Part shown: positions 24,301 through 35,668 of the stretch, piece by piece | How positions within the stretch are numbered: the first letter of the stretch is position 1 | How the letters are laid out: each line of letters begins with the position of its first letter | From: Colletotrichum lupini | Lineage: Eukaryota; Ascomycota; Sordariomycetes; Glomerellales; Glomerellaceae | DNA length: 64,000 nucleotides | Direction: 5' to 3' | NCBI RefSeq assembly: GCF_023278565.1 | Contig: NC_064677.1 | Span: 2,728,001-2,792,000, forward strand | The notes under the pieces: generated by a model | What the model saw: only the letters and a program-made list of their open reading frames with translations | Told to the model about the DNA's origin: nothing | Database searches by the model: none | Translations under genes and position numbers: made by a program

Positions 24301-25731
24301 AAGTCGACAACGTTACCCCAGGCTTCCGTCATGGTGCTCGAGGGAGAGAGACAGGTGTTCTCTGTCACGTTGCAGAATCTCTCCCAAACAACTCCAGTGG
24401 ACTTTATGCTTTTCTCTTTCCAGGATTCCACGCAGGGACCGCTGCAGGCAGGCATCAACAACAGAGATGCTACGCCAGCTGAATTGTACGAATACGAATA
24501 CATTCTGATGAGGCGCCAAGGTCTTCGAAGGTTGAACAAGAAGGAACCGGAGAAGCGATACATTGCTCCAGGAGGCACTGCCACATTTGATTTCGAAATC
24601 CTAGGCAAGCCTGGGTTGACGAACGCTGCCATTCAGATCGACTATGCCCATCTCGGAGTGCCTCTCGAGGAAGTGACGGACAAATTCCATACCCGGCAGG
24701 TCTCGCTGCAGTTGTCGGTCACTGTAAATGCTAGCGTCGAGCTCACGCGACTCGATATCCTGCCTCTCAGCGGACCCGTACCCAAGCCGCTTCTCAGTCT
24801 TACAAACCTGGAGTCCAAGGTTGATCCTTCGACATTGGCAGATGAATATTGTCTTTTGTCTATGGATCTGCGCAATGCTTGGCCGAACAATATGGAGGTC
24901 GAAATGGATGGTGAGGACGGTATTGTGATTGAGGAACACGTTCTCCCGGGGAACACCAGTCGCGTTATCGTTCCCCTACGGCGCATTTACCTCGAGGACC
25001 CTCACGCATCGATCCCGGCACTCAACCCATCAAGACAGCGGCAATTTGTTGTGAGCACAAGCAAGATTACGCCCGACATGGAACGCTCGAATCGCGAAGC
25101 ATTCTGGATGAGGGAAAAAATACTGGAAACGCTCACAGCCAGGTGGAAAACAGTATCTGGCCCAAAGCGAAGCGGTTACATAGACCTGAGAACCATTAGG
25201 CTTTCACCCAGGATGATGGACGCTCTCAGGATTGATGATGTCGGCATCGAAATATTGGTACAGGACCCGGGCCAAACTGTAGGCGAAATGGTCATAGAGA
25301 CGATACTCGTCGACAACTTTGTCCAGGTCAAGATTGGTATCACCAATCGGTCAGCCAAGCCAGTCTATCCGATGTTGAGACTGATGCCGGCCTTATGTCA
25401 CCGTCCGTTGAACGTGGCGTTGGACTTTACGCGAAAATTTGCCTGGAACGGTACCTTACAGCAGGCACTTCCGCTGTTGGCGGCCAAGGCGACTACAGAA
25501 GTGGAGATTCAGGCCATGGCACTCTGTCGAGGAGAGTTCGAAATAGGGGCATCCGTTGAGGAGTACCAGATTTGGGAAGAGCCCAAGGGAAAGAAGGAGC
25601 AGGAAGAGACACAAGAGAGCCGACAGCGATCGGATACTCAGACGATGCTCAACGCGATCATTGGTGCGAAGGAAAGGCGTATATGGCACTCAAGGCAACC
25701 CTGTATCATCAAGGTGGTGGATCAGGACTAG
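21345..25731 (+). CDS. TRS120: TRAPPII subunit Trs120
   Basis: 1441 residues in two exons: 21345-21510 and 21572-25731. It is the TRAPPII-specific subunit, part of the exchange factor for Ypt31/32-type Rabs in late-Golgi and endosomal traffic. The N-terminus MSLDSLLPIAPARVKALILP and the segment MFSPLAFPDG followed by HLALSPFDFYREPL are typical of Pezizomycotina Trs120. A Ser/Thr-rich low-complexity insert lies around residues 230-330, and beta-rich Ig-like regions fill the C-terminal half. The 61-nt intron uses a GC donor (A|GCACGT) and a CTATAG acceptor, with CTGAC as branch point. It restores the frame to read RPNRNMFSPL. A GT donor nearby does not keep phase. The start at 21345 is the first ATG in the conserved frame. 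Confidence 0.94.
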
Positions 25732-26213
25732 CGACTCGAGCCATTCACATGACGAACTGTATGATGGTGGACATGTAGAACAAGTGATTCACACCATGGT
25801 GGAGTTGGCGATCGCAGCGGCCTCCAATAAGTAGATAATTGACTTCTTGATAGACGACTCAAGCCGCTACCAATTCTTGACTAGCTGCGACGGGTTCAAG
25901 CAAGGTCCAATCCAGGGATACCTCGATCAGCCCGGCGATCGAATTAAGCTCATCCCTGCGTCCCGAACAAAGGGCTCACAGGCGATTCATGCGTGGGTCT
26001 GACCGCCTTCTCGTTTCTGCTGTTGCCACCAAATTTTCCTTAGGGAGTCGCTTTCCGGTGCTAGCCGACAGCGGGCCTTTTTACCAACCCAAAGAGATCC
26101 GTTTCCGCCGTACAAGCTTTGGTCAAGCCATTCCCGTTTTGCGAGCGTTGCATTCGAGGTTGTCGCTGTCGTCGTCTTAAAAGGAAAATCCGGGATCTCA
26201 CTAATAACCAAGG
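25732..26213. other. Intergenic, PABA synthase promoter
   Basis: 3' flank of TRS120 and the upstream region of PABA synthase. No additional gene seen. Confidence 0.5.
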
Positions 26214-28739
26214 ATGACGCGACCTCAGATTCTGTTTTTTGATGCGTACGACTCCTTTACGAACAATATCGTATCCCTTCTCACAACGTTGCTTGACGCC
26301 GATGTACACGTTTTACCGATTGATACGCCCTTGCTAGACCAAAAGTCGCCGACTTTCTCGGTCGATTTTCATCGGGAATTATCACGGTATCATGCAGTAG
26401 TCTGCGGACCTGGGCCTGGCTCCCCCGAGAATGAAACGGATGTTGGGCTCATGAGATGTATTTGGAGATTGCAAGATGAGCATATGCTGCCGGTTCTTGG
26501 CATTTGCCTTGGGTTCCAGAGCCTCGTCTTCAGCTCGGGCGGTAAAGTAAGGAGGCTTCAACGCGGGTTGCACGGGATGGTTCGCACTATTCAGCATGAG
26601 AAACCTGAAGCGACGTGCGCCGAAGACATCTTTGATGGCGTCTCCGAGTTCAAGGCAACCCTCTATCACAGCCTCTGTGCCGACATCGGACAAGATTCCA
26701 TCTCAGATTCCACTTGGGCAGAGTGCCGTTGGCGTACCCAGAAGACAGCTCTTGAGCTGTTGCCTCTGGCATGGGTGGATGAAGAAAGGGATAGCGGCCG
26801 CGAGAGAATCCTCATGGCGGTCAAGCACCAGAGCAAACCCTTTTGGGGCCTTCAATATCACCCAGAGTCTGTATGTACCCAGCCGGCAGGTCATGCGGTC
26901 ATCAGCAACTGGCTTCGCGAAGCCATGGCGTGGAATTTGAAGGCGAATAGGACTGTCTTGACCGGAGAGCGATTCCTGGCAAGGAACGCAGTGAAGCCGA
27001 GTCTCCTCTGTGAGAACCGTGCCGCGGCTCAGCGAGGGAACGCCCCGATCCTCGAGTGGACGGAGATGCCTACGCCCCTGGCGACTGTCGGACTCGACTG
27101 CGAGTACCGATACAAGACCATCAGCCTTCCGGCGAACATCAAGGTGCCGGATATCGTGGAGATACTAAAGAGTGGCAGGACGGAGCACATCATTTTGGAT
27201 TCGTCCAACTCGAGCAACATGGCGACGGGAGCTGCGGACGTTCGGGGCCGATTTAGCGTCATTGCTCTGGATGTGGAGGAGTCACTGCGAATCGAGCATC
27301 ATGTGGGAGACGATTTCGCCACGGCCCGGATCCCATCGATTCAGGGGCTGCCCGTCGACCTGGTGGAGACCGTCCCCTTCGGGTCGCAAAGGAACATTTG
27401 GCATCTCCTCTCCGGTTTCCTTGAGAAGCGACGCATCCCGGCCTCGGGGGAGCTCCAGACACCGTTCCGAGGAGGCTTCATGGGCTACCTTACGTACGAG
27501 ATGGGACTAAAGGGGATCGACGTGGAGGTGGCTGCTGAAAGAGGGCATCAGAGGCCTGACCTGTGCTTCGCTTGGGTCACTAAGAGTATTGTGGTCGATC
27601 ACGTCAAGGGCTTGTTGCATGTCCAGCACCTTCAGAAGCGCAAACTCAATGCCGACTTTTGGATCGACTCCGTGGTGGCATCGTTGCAGACGTCCCACTT
27701 TTGGCAGTCACCGGGCAAGACCACCGTCAACGGTTCGGATGCTTCGACGGTAGCTACGAGGCCCGTTATTCGGGTCCCCGCCGCCGACGAGTACGAAGGC
27801 AAGGTCTCGCGCTGTCAAGACTTCATCGCCGCCGGCGAGTCCTACGAGCTGTGCCTGACGGACCAGACGACAATCACATTACCCGGACGCTCAACAAAGG
27901 AACACCAAAACGGCCTCGCCAACGGACACCTGTCTTCAGAACAGGTGCAAAACAAATCCGCACACGTTGCGCCCTGGAGGCTCTACAAGACGCTCAGAGC
28001 CCGCCAGCCCGCGCCCTTTGGCTCCTTCATCCGCCTCGGCGGCGCGACCCTGATCAGCAGCTCCCCGGAGCGTTTCCTCGAGTACGACGCCGACGGCTTC
28101 TGCTCCATGCGGCCGATGAAGGGCACTGTCCGCAAGTCGAACCAGGTCGCCACGCTCGCGCAGGCCGAGGCGATCCTGCACGTGCCCAAAGAGGAGGCGG
28201 AGAACCTCATGATTGTGGACCTCGTCCGCCACGACCTGCACGGCGTCTGCGGCTCTGGCAACGTCACGGTGCCGCACCTGATGAAGGTGGAGGAGTACGC
28301 GACCGTGTTCCAGATGATTACGATTGTCAACGGACAGCTACCGAAGCCCAAGACGACGACGACGACGGGTGCCGATCGTCAGCACACGGGGCTCGATGTC
28401 CTCGCTGCTAGTCTCCCGCCGGGCAGCATGACGGGAGCCCCGAAGAAGCGGAGCTGCGAGCTGCTGCAGGAGATCGAGGAGCACAGGGAGAGGAGTCTGT
28501 ATTCTGGCGTGGTGGGGTACATGGACGCCACTGGAAAGGGGGACTGGAGCGTCACGATCCGAACTATGTTCAAGTGGGATGATGAAGCTGCGCCGCCGGA
28601 GGAAGGCGAGACGGAGCCGAGAGAGGTCTGGCATATCGGAGCCGGCGGTGCCGTGACTATCCTGAGCACTGCCGAGGGTGAGAGGGAGGAGATGTTTACC
28701 AAGTTGGCGGGGCCTTTGGGCGTCTTTGCGGAAGCATGA
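26214..28739 (+). CDS. ABZ1: Bifunctional aminodeoxychorismate (PABA) synthase
   Basis: Single exon, 841 residues, with both halves of the enzyme fused. Residues about 1-245 are a class I glutamine amidotransferase (PabA-like): oxyanion region CGPGPGSP, nucleophile Cys98 in GICLGFQS, and the His/Glu pair in LQYHPESV. Residues about 300-841 are the chorismate-binding PabB-like component: FRGGFMGYLTYEMG, LISSSPERFLEYD, MRPMKGTVRKS and PGSMTGAPKKRSCELL. The enzyme aminates chorismate with ammonia from glutamine for p-aminobenzoate and folate synthesis. The equivalent A. nidulans locus is pabaA. Anthranilate synthase is ruled out by the GATase-first fusion order and the overall PabB-like sequence. 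Confidence 0.96.
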   Translation: MTRPQILFFDAYDSFTNNIVSLLTTLLDADVHVLPIDTPLLDQKSPTFSVDFHRELSRYHAVVCGPGPGSPENETDVGLMRCIWRLQDEHMLPVLGICLGFQSLVFSSGGKVRRLQRGLHGMVRTIQHEKPEATCAEDIFDGVSEFKATLYHSLCADIGQDSISDSTWAECRWRTQKTALELLPLAWVDEERDSGRERILMAVKHQSKPFWGLQYHPESVCTQPAGHAVISNWLREAMAWNLKANRTVLTGERFLARNAVKPSLLCENRAAAQRGNAPILEWTEMPTPLATVGLDCEYRYKTISLPANIKVPDIVEILKSGRTEHIILDSSNSSNMATGAADVRGRFSVIALDVEESLRIEHHVGDDFATARIPSIQGLPVDLVETVPFGSQRNIWHLLSGFLEKRRIPASGELQTPFRGGFMGYLTYEMGLKGIDVEVAAERGHQRPDLCFAWVTKSIVVDHVKGLLHVQHLQKRKLNADFWIDSVVASLQTSHFWQSPGKTTVNGSDASTVATRPVIRVPAADEYEGKVSRCQDFIAAGESYELCLTDQTTITLPGRSTKEHQNGLANGHLSSEQVQNKSAHVAPWRLYKTLRARQPAPFGSFIRLGGATLISSSPERFLEYDADGFCSMRPMKGTVRKSNQVATLAQAEAILHVPKEEAENLMIVDLVRHDLHGVCGSGNVTVPHLMKVEEYATVFQMITIVNGQLPKPKTTTTTGADRQHTGLDVLAASLPPGSMTGAPKKRSCELLQEIEEHRERSLYSGVVGYMDATGKGDWSVTIRTMFKWDDEAAPPEEGETEPREVWHIGAGGAVTILSTAEGEREEMFTKLAGPLGVFAEA

Positions 28740-29346
28740 GCGGGTTCGGGATTTGGGGATAGATTGGGAGGAGGGGGCCTCGCAATTTTTGGAATCGGCT
28801 TACTGGCGTTTACTATGTCATGAAGGGGGATATTCATGGTAAGGGGGATTTTTTGGTTGATACCTCAACGTATCTGGGATATTAGACTCTGGACCTTCAC
28901 GGGTATTAGACTCAACTTTTAGACGACCCGGATCATCCACACGAAACTAGTAGAAAAAACAAGATCATTATTAAATAATCCATGTTTACGCTATCAGTTT
29001 TCCGCAGTCGGTCATTGGGAATTAGATGGTTTTGTCGTTGCATAACAAAAGCGAGAAAAAAGAGGAAACGCCCGCCTGACGGAATGATGCTGGATATACA
29101 TGTGAAGCCTCCAAGTAAAGCGCACCCCGTTCCAAATCCCACTTTGCCGGATTCCCGAACCCGAGCGCCACAATGGTTTCCGACCTCGTCTCGTCGTACT
29201 GTACACGTCTGCCGCCAATTTGGTTGAAATGCGTATGCCCTCCATCACTGCTTCTGCTGCTGCTTCTGCTGCTTCTGCTGACACTACTTCCCCATCGCCT
29301 GCTCATAGCCGTATCAATTGTCCCCGGTCGTTGCTCCCGACGCTAG
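28740..29346. other. Convergent 3' flanks of PABA synthase and VPS55
   Basis: 607 bp between two stop codons. It includes a CTG/CTT-type repeat near 29245-29282. No gene seen. Confidence 0.5.
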
Positions 29347-29979
29347 TCAGAAGTCCTGCTCCTCCTGAAAGAACATGCTAAAGCTGATGATGGTTCCGTA
29401 AATGAGGAGACCGCCAATTATCGACATGACCATGGCCTCAACCTGGATGAGATCGGAGTGGGCGAGAACGATGGGCAGGGCTGCGATAGAAGAGCATGGT
29501 CAGCAACACGATCCTCGCAATGATCAAAGACAAAAGAGCCGTAGGGGTTGGGAAAGGGGGGGGGGGGGGGGGGGGGGGGGAAACACCCCCTACCCACAAA
29601 ACCCCCAAAAACCCAGGGACCACCGCCGCGGGGCGACAGCGGGGGGGGCCGGCCCCCCCCCCACAAACCAGGGGGGGGGGTGGCCCGCCGCACCAGGGGG
29701 GGGGGGGGGGGGGAGAAGCTCACCAATTCCCATAACCACCATGAACCCAGTGCAGAAGCGGCCGAGGTCCAGCACGGCGGAGCCGGAACCCTCGCCAAAG
29801 TCATCAGGGTTGGTGCATCGCGAGCAGACCCAGTTGGGGATCGGGGCCAACACGTAGGTAGCGACAACGAGAAGCGGGTAGTAGACCTTCCAGAGGGCGC
29901 AGGAGAGGATGACGAGGAGAAATCCGACGGCGAGGACGAAGGAAAGGGCGATGATGGTCTTGAGCCCGGCGGTCGGCAT
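29347..29979 (-). CDS. VPS55: Vps55 / LEPROT-family endosomal protein
   Basis: 129 residues in two exons, 29979-29724 and 29480-29347. It is a four-helix membrane protein with hallmark segments LKTIIALSFVLAVGFLLVIL, PIPNWVCSRCTNPDDF and DLGRFCTGFMVVMGIA, closing with IIGGLLIYGTIISFSMFF. In yeast, Vps55 with Vps68 acts in late endosome-to-vacuole transport. Length matches the family (yeast about 140). The single 243-nt intron (29481-29723) has normal GTGAGC and CGCAG ends and a GCTGAC branch point. Its interior is filled with long G and C homopolymers, unlike any other intron in the window. Confidence 0.95.
29556..29713. repeat. G/C homopolymer block inside the VPS55 intron
   Basis: On the plus strand there are 25 G at 29556-29580, 8 G at 29641-29648, about 10 C at 29653-29662, 10 G at 29671-29680 and 18 G at 29696-29713. 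The segments between are also C- or G-rich. Homopolymer lengths may contain sequencing error. Confidence 0.85.
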
Positions 29980-30724
29980 CTTGAATATCGTTGGAAGGTG
30001 GGCTGTGGTTTACTTGTTTCGGACGGGTATCGAAGTCGGAGCTGGGTATAGACGGCCCCGCCGGGGGTGCAAATGTGTTCCTTCGAAATTTCCTTGGGGG
30101 TTCCGTTGAGAGCTTCGAGCGACGATCGTTTCTTGCGATTAGGCTGTCTTTTGATTAGTCGTGGGGAAGCTTCGTGGTGGTGGAGGATCACTCGGTCGTG
30201 TCGGTTGAGTAGTAGTTCGCGGCTAGGCTGGCAGGCTGAGCTGCGATGCGATGGCGGGTCCCAGGCCTGACGCACGAAGACCGTCGTCAGCGCACGGCGC
30301 AACCTTGTTCCAGCGGCCGGACAGCCTCCAATGACAAACCGCAAATAGTGGAAGGTCTCCACTCGGAAAGACCCCGGCTGTGAGTGAGGTCAGGTACGGG
30401 GGCAGGAAAGTGTACGTACCTCAACGAGGGATGCACGGAGCACCTGGCACCCTGGCACCTGGCTCCAGGCTGAGAGAGTGCTACGAAAGCTCGACCTGCC
30501 TTGAGCTGGGCCTGGCGTGCGGGAGGGACGCTTTATTATCCACCAAGCTGTCTCTCGCTCTCCCATCACCGACCTGCTCGCCCAACAACCACCCCGCGAT
30601 CGAATCTCTCCCTCCCGTCTCCCTCAACCATCCACGATTCGCTACACGAAGACTCCAAGTTCCTTCCGTTTCCAGAAACCGCCGAACCGCCTGACGAAGC
30701 TACGAATCACCCCTCACGCCCGCC
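29980..30724. promoter_or_regulatory. Divergent VPS55-PRE5 upstream region
   Basis: 745 bp between start codons. The right third is pyrimidine/CA-rich, typical of a leader. I did not see the yeast proteasome element GGTGGCAAA. Confidence 0.5.
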
Positions 30725-31751
30725 ATGTTCAGAAACAATTACGACAACGACTCGGTGACATTGTAAGCTGTTTGGCCCGCTTCCTCGGCCTTCCCTTCCA
30801 GTCTCCCCGACTCCGCCGTGAAGAAGGCCAGCATAAAGATGGAGTGCTAACCTTCAACGTCTCATAGCTCGCCGCAAGGCCGGATATTCCAGATCGAGTA
30901 TGCAGCCGAAGCAGTGAAGCAGGGTTCCGTGGTAGTGGGCATTGCCAGCAAAACACACGCCGTTCTAGTAGCAATCAAGGTACGACGTTTGCCGATACCT
31001 GGGACCTCTCTCTCTTGCCTCTCCCTACATCATCCGTTTTCAATCGATACTCGCGGACCTTTACTATAGAGCGCATGAAGCTAACATGCCATTCTTTCCC
31101 CAATAGCGCAACGCCGAAGAGCTGTCCTCGTACCAAAAGAAGATCTTCACCGTCGATGAGCACTCCGGTATCGCCATCGCAGGCCTCACCTCGGACGCCC
31201 GCGTCCTCTCCAACTTCATGAAGCAGCAGTGCCTCGGCCACCGCATGACGTACGGTCGCTCAATGCCCCTCCGCACCCTCGTCGACATGATTGGCGAGAA
31301 GGCCCAGATCAACACCCAGGTCTACGGCAAGCGGCCCTACGGTGTCGGTCTCCTCGTTGCCGGCGTCGACGAGCGCGGCCCCCATCTCTTCGAATTCCAG
31401 CCCAGTGGTATGACGGAGGAGATGGTCGCCTTCGCCATCGGCGCACGCAGCCAGATGGCCCGCACCTACCTCGAGCGCAATATCGACGCCTTTGAGACGT
31501 GCTCCCGCGAGGACCTCGTGCAACACGGTCTCAAGGCCCTCAAGGAGAGTTTGGTCCAGGACCGCGAGTTGACGGTCGAGAACACCAGTGTCGGTGTCGT
31601 CGGCTACACCGAGAAGGATGGTGTCAAGACGGTCCAGCCATTCAAGCTGTACGACGGCCAAGACGTCAAGGAGTGGCTCGACAGTGTCGCCGCTAGCGAG
31701 AGCCAGGGCGGCGGCGAAGAGGGCGGTGAGGGTATGGAGGTTGACGGCTAA
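30725..31751 (+). CDS. PRE5: 20S proteasome alpha-6 subunit
   Basis: 264 residues in three exons: 30725-30762 (38 nt), 30868-30979 and 31107-31751. The spliced start MFRNNYDNDSVTFSPQGRIF leads into the alpha-subunit signature QIEYAAEAVKQGSV, which gates the 20S core. Other family landmarks are RNAEELSSYQKKI, SDARVLSNFM and NTQVYGKRPYGVGLL, typical of Pre5/PSMA1. The C-terminus is a Gly/Glu-rich tail. The subunit is part of the outer alpha ring of the proteasome in cytoplasm and nucleus. The intron positions within the first 50 codons are supported by exact phase and family alignment. Confidence 0.97.
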
Positions 31752-32435
31752 GCGCTGCGGAAATCATGAATTCAGGAAAGATGCGCGGATGGGCTTCTAC
31801 GCTGCGTTGCGTTGGGCTAGGCCGGATCGTCGCCAAACAACCTCCTATCCGGGGGTTCGGCTGACTGGACACAGCTATGGGAAGGAGACTCACCGTCCTC
31901 GAACGCACAGAGCCGGCCCAATTAGACTTGTACCAATACACTGCAAAAAGGAGATTCGATGGCCCAAAAATGAGCTGCATCCGATGACTCAAGAGACAGG
32001 AAGACACGCAATCTATGTGCTCACTGATGATCCGGAGCCTAAGACAGGTACCTGAAGATGCAGGTTTGCTTTATTGGGTTGTGTAACTCATGAAGGTCTA
32101 TCAAACTACATTACGTGCAACCAACACCGATGTGACATGATAGATAGCTGAGCGATCCCCCGTTCATACCCCTTTCTTTGAATGTCTTATCCCGCGTGTC
32201 ACCAACGATCGGAATGGAGGAAACAAGACTCACTTTCCTCGCTTCGCTTCATTTTATCCAACCCGACCACCTACCGAGCCTCAACGTATAGGAGTTGGGA
32301 AACACGAAAGGGCGCCAAGACTCCGGTACGTATCCGCTTTTACATTGTACACGCCATCTGTCTTTCTCCGTCTCTAGTTCCTGCACATGAAGTTCCGTTT
32401 TCTGGAAAGCATTGCCGACGGACTACCAATGTGAC
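31752..32435. other. Convergent 3' flanks of PRE5 and the LOG gene
   Basis: 684 bp between two stop codons. No gene seen. Confidence 0.5.
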
Positions 32436-33428
32436 CTAAGAGTTGGTCCAGTCGAGCTTGAAGGTGGCCGCAGAGACCTGGTAATCCCTGAGCGCCGTGA
32501 TGGCACCCTCGGGGGTAGTAGCGGTGACGAGGATGTCGGCGTTGGCGGCCTTGATGAAGCCCTCCTCGACGCTCTTGTTCACCCACTCGAGGATGCCGTC
32601 GTAGAAGCCGTTGATGTTGAGGAGGCAGATGCCCTTGTCGTGAATGCCCAGCTGGTTCCAGGTGGCCGTCTCGAGAACCTCCTCGATGGTGCCGTACCCG
32701 CCGGGCAGGGCGACGAAGCCGCTGCCGGGGCCGCCGGCGAAGACCTCCTTGGCCATCATCTGCTTGCGGGTGTGCATGTCTTTGACGACGGTGGTGCGTC
32801 CGTAGACGGTCTCGTCCGGGACGTACATGTTGTCCTTGTTGACGGTACCGTAGGTGTCGTCACGCTCATACTTGACGAGGGCCTCGGGGATGATGCCGTG
32901 GACCGAGTCCGGGCCGGCAAGGGAAACGAGTGTCTTTGCCACCTCGCCCATCAGGCCGACGGTTCCACCACCGTAGACTGAGATGTTTGTTAGTACATCA
33001 TGAACTAGAAACACATTGGTAGAGGTTTTGCCTCCTATGTTTCATCTTGTCTGAGAAGGGTTGCGCCACATGTTGTCATTGATATAGTGACTCGGACTTT
33101 ATCGCTGCCCAAATCGTGGATGGAGATGGGGAGGCGACAGGTTTGAGTGAGATGAGGAGCGGGAGAACAGTGACTCACCAAGATCAATGTTGTTCTCGGC
33201 CATGATTCTTGCCAACTCACGAGCGGCTTCCATGTGCTGAGGCTTGAAACCGGGGGAGGCGCCGCAGTAGACACAAATCTTGGTCCTCTTCTGCACGCCA
33301 TTCGTGGTACCGTTGGTGCCGTTGGTGTTACCATTCGTGGTTCCGTTGGTGTTGGTGCCGTTGCCACTGGGTGTGCCATCCCGGGATGCCGGGAATGATG
33401 GCAGGGGGGAAGGGCCGCCGGACTGCAT
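32436..33428 (-). CDS. LOG-family cytokinin-type phosphoribohydrolase
   Basis: 263 residues in two exons, 33428-33179 and 32977-32436. The 201-nt intron has a perfect TACTAAC branch point. The Rossmann-like lysine-decarboxylase-type fold shows ICVYCGASPG, VYGGGTVGLMG, HTRKQMM and the LOG signature PGGYGTIEE (residues about 175-183). Plant and bacterial LOG enzymes with this motif release free cytokinin base from the riboside 5'-monophosphate; related proteins act on AMP-like nucleotides. The first 45 or so residues are an Asn/Gly/Thr-rich low-complexity leader. Which nucleotide this fungal member uses cannot be told from sequence. Some fungi make cytokinins, so a hormone role is possible but unproven. 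Confidence 0.92.
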
Positions 33429-35668
33429 GATGTTCGTTGCTTGCTTGATTTGTGATGAAAAAGGGTTTTACTATAGGATGAACTCCCAAATAAAGTGACT
33501 CTTGGGCTTCGAGGTAGAAATTTTTGTTGAAGAAGGGAGAAAATGCTAGAGTAAGTAGTTTGCGAGTGAGATGGTACTCAGTCTTTACACTAAGAGGTGC
33601 AGTTATTGGAGGTGAAGATGACGGAGGATTTGTGGAGAAAGATAGTATGAGGTTCCGTTCCTGCCAAGAGACAAGAGTCACAACGGAAAGAAAGTACCCG
33701 GAAGACGCCGCCTTTTTCTGCGGTATTTCCTCAAGGTTCCGACTTTGGGCAACGAATCCAAGTCCACAAAAAGATCAGAGAAGAAGAGCCCAAGAGAGAA
33801 ACTGAAAGTTAGGGGAATAGGCAGATGGCGGTGAAAAAGGGCGCTGTTATATACGTTCCTCTCGAGACCCAGAAAGGGATGCTAGTTTGTCTTGTTGGTT
33901 GGTATGGGCTCAGGGCAAGTGGACAAGTGTGTTGTTGGCGAGTTGGTGTATCAATTATCCTAGCAACCACCTGAAGGGCAATAAGAAACAAAAAGAAAAG
34001 AAAGATTGGACGAGGCGAGAGGAAGCACAGATGGCAATGAGACAACGAGATGTCAGTTACCGCCACGGCGCATGGCGACGGGCCGAAGTTCTGGGTTTAG
34101 CGTACTAGCTGGGACAATCAATGGCTTCGAAGGGTTCGCTCGGGGATCCGTGGCTCCAGTGCCGGTACAGTAGTGTAGGCCTTAGTCGATGCGTGGTATT
34201 CCAGCTGGGGAGGAAAAGCAAAGCAGACTCCAGACCCAGAGAGCCCCCTTCCCCCTCGCTGGTTGCTAAACCAGAGACAAGGAACGGGGTCGGGTGACGG
34301 TGGTTGACATGGACGTGGACTTGGGACGGTGACGGGGGAACCAGAAGACGGATCCGGGACCTGGGTCTAGTACCTAGTAGCACATTGTGCCCTGAGATGG
34401 AGAGGTACCTTTGTAGAAAGTCTGATACACTTTTCATCGACTCTGTTGAATTCGACTGGTTCAGCCGTTTCCGAGACCTGATGGGTTCGGGGGCACCCTA
34501 GTTTGCCTGCGTGTTTGGTTTGTCAACTTGTTACGCTGCGACTGGCCCGCACCAGTGAAGTGTCCAGGTGACATGTCGGAGGCGAGGTCCGAGTCCAATG
34601 TAGTGCGTAATTCAACCTCGACGACTCTAAAGCTGGGTTTGGCTAGGTCCGTCCCGCGGGGATGTCCATCCGGAGCTGGAGAAAGGGAACCAGGAAGACT
34701 CAAGTCATCGATCGAAACTCAAGAGCCTCAATGATCGAGCGTCCCAGGCACCATTCTCCGTGAACTATCGACTTTCAACTATCCGAGTAGATGATCTGGG
34801 AAGGTAGTTGCAGTAGTGTCAAAGGTGACGAGGAACGGAAACTGGGAGAGACAAGAGAAAGTACCTAGGGTAGAGACGAATGTCTCTCGATTCGAGGGCG
34901 GTCGCGTATGCTCGGTATGACAACGACAGACACCCGCGTGTGCAACGTGCCGCTGACGAATGGACGGAATGGACCACGGGAGGCCGTGTTCGATGTCGAT
35001 TGGACTGGTGTTTGATTGTACGTGTACGTGGGTTGTCAAGATGATGGAGAACACGATGTGCAAGAGATCATTCTCGGTGTCAATGGAACCCAATCAATCG
35101 TTCACTACTTCCCAATCAAGCAAGGATGGAACACCAAAGGTACAGAGGTTCAATGCCTCTTTGGCAGGTGCATCTAGCATCGACATTGCACTTCCAGCAG
35201 CCATTTGTTTTCCCTTCAGCGTCTTGGCCCCCTGTTTCCCCCCCAAGCCTACCGCGCCATTCTGCTGGGATCGTGGCGGCGCCTCGGCCGTTGATTCGCC
35301 CGCACAGCACGCAATTTGTCCCGCCCGCCACCCAGCCTCCAGGGTCCAGTTTGCGATCCAGTGCTTTCCAAATTCCGGGGCCATGTCAATCCAATCTCCG
35401 TGAAGACTTTCCGACTTCACTCCTCCAGCACCCGATATCGCTGGCATACTCGGCATCTGCGCCGAAGAAAGACACGGTTTCACTTGCCATTCTACTTGAC
35501 GAGTTGCTATCATTGCAACTATCAGTAGCCGAGCTGCCATACGCCATCGGTAGCCGAGTCCGCCGTGCGACGTCCCCGCATCGCTTCTCACGAGCACGCG
35601 ATCTGTCCTCCGCAGCTTCGCGATTTTCAACATCCTCTCTCTAAAGACATTGTAGCGCATTGTGCAAG
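33429..35668. other. Intergenic, LOG and CLPTM1 upstream regions
   Basis: 2.2 kb between divergent start codons. Open frames of up to about 190 codons on both strands around 35090-35660 lie in the presumed CLPTM1 promoter and have no recognisable features. No RNA gene or mobile element seen. Confidence 0.5.

Noticed and set aside
29418..30362. 314-codon minus-strand frame over VPS55
   Set aside because: Runs through the G-tract intron and upstream DNA in another frame; Pro/Ser/Arg low complexity only.
35094..35660. 188-codon minus-strand frame and 172-codon plus-strand frame upstream of the CLPTM1 gene
   Set aside because: Both lie in the presumed promoter/leader and overlap each other; no protein-like features.
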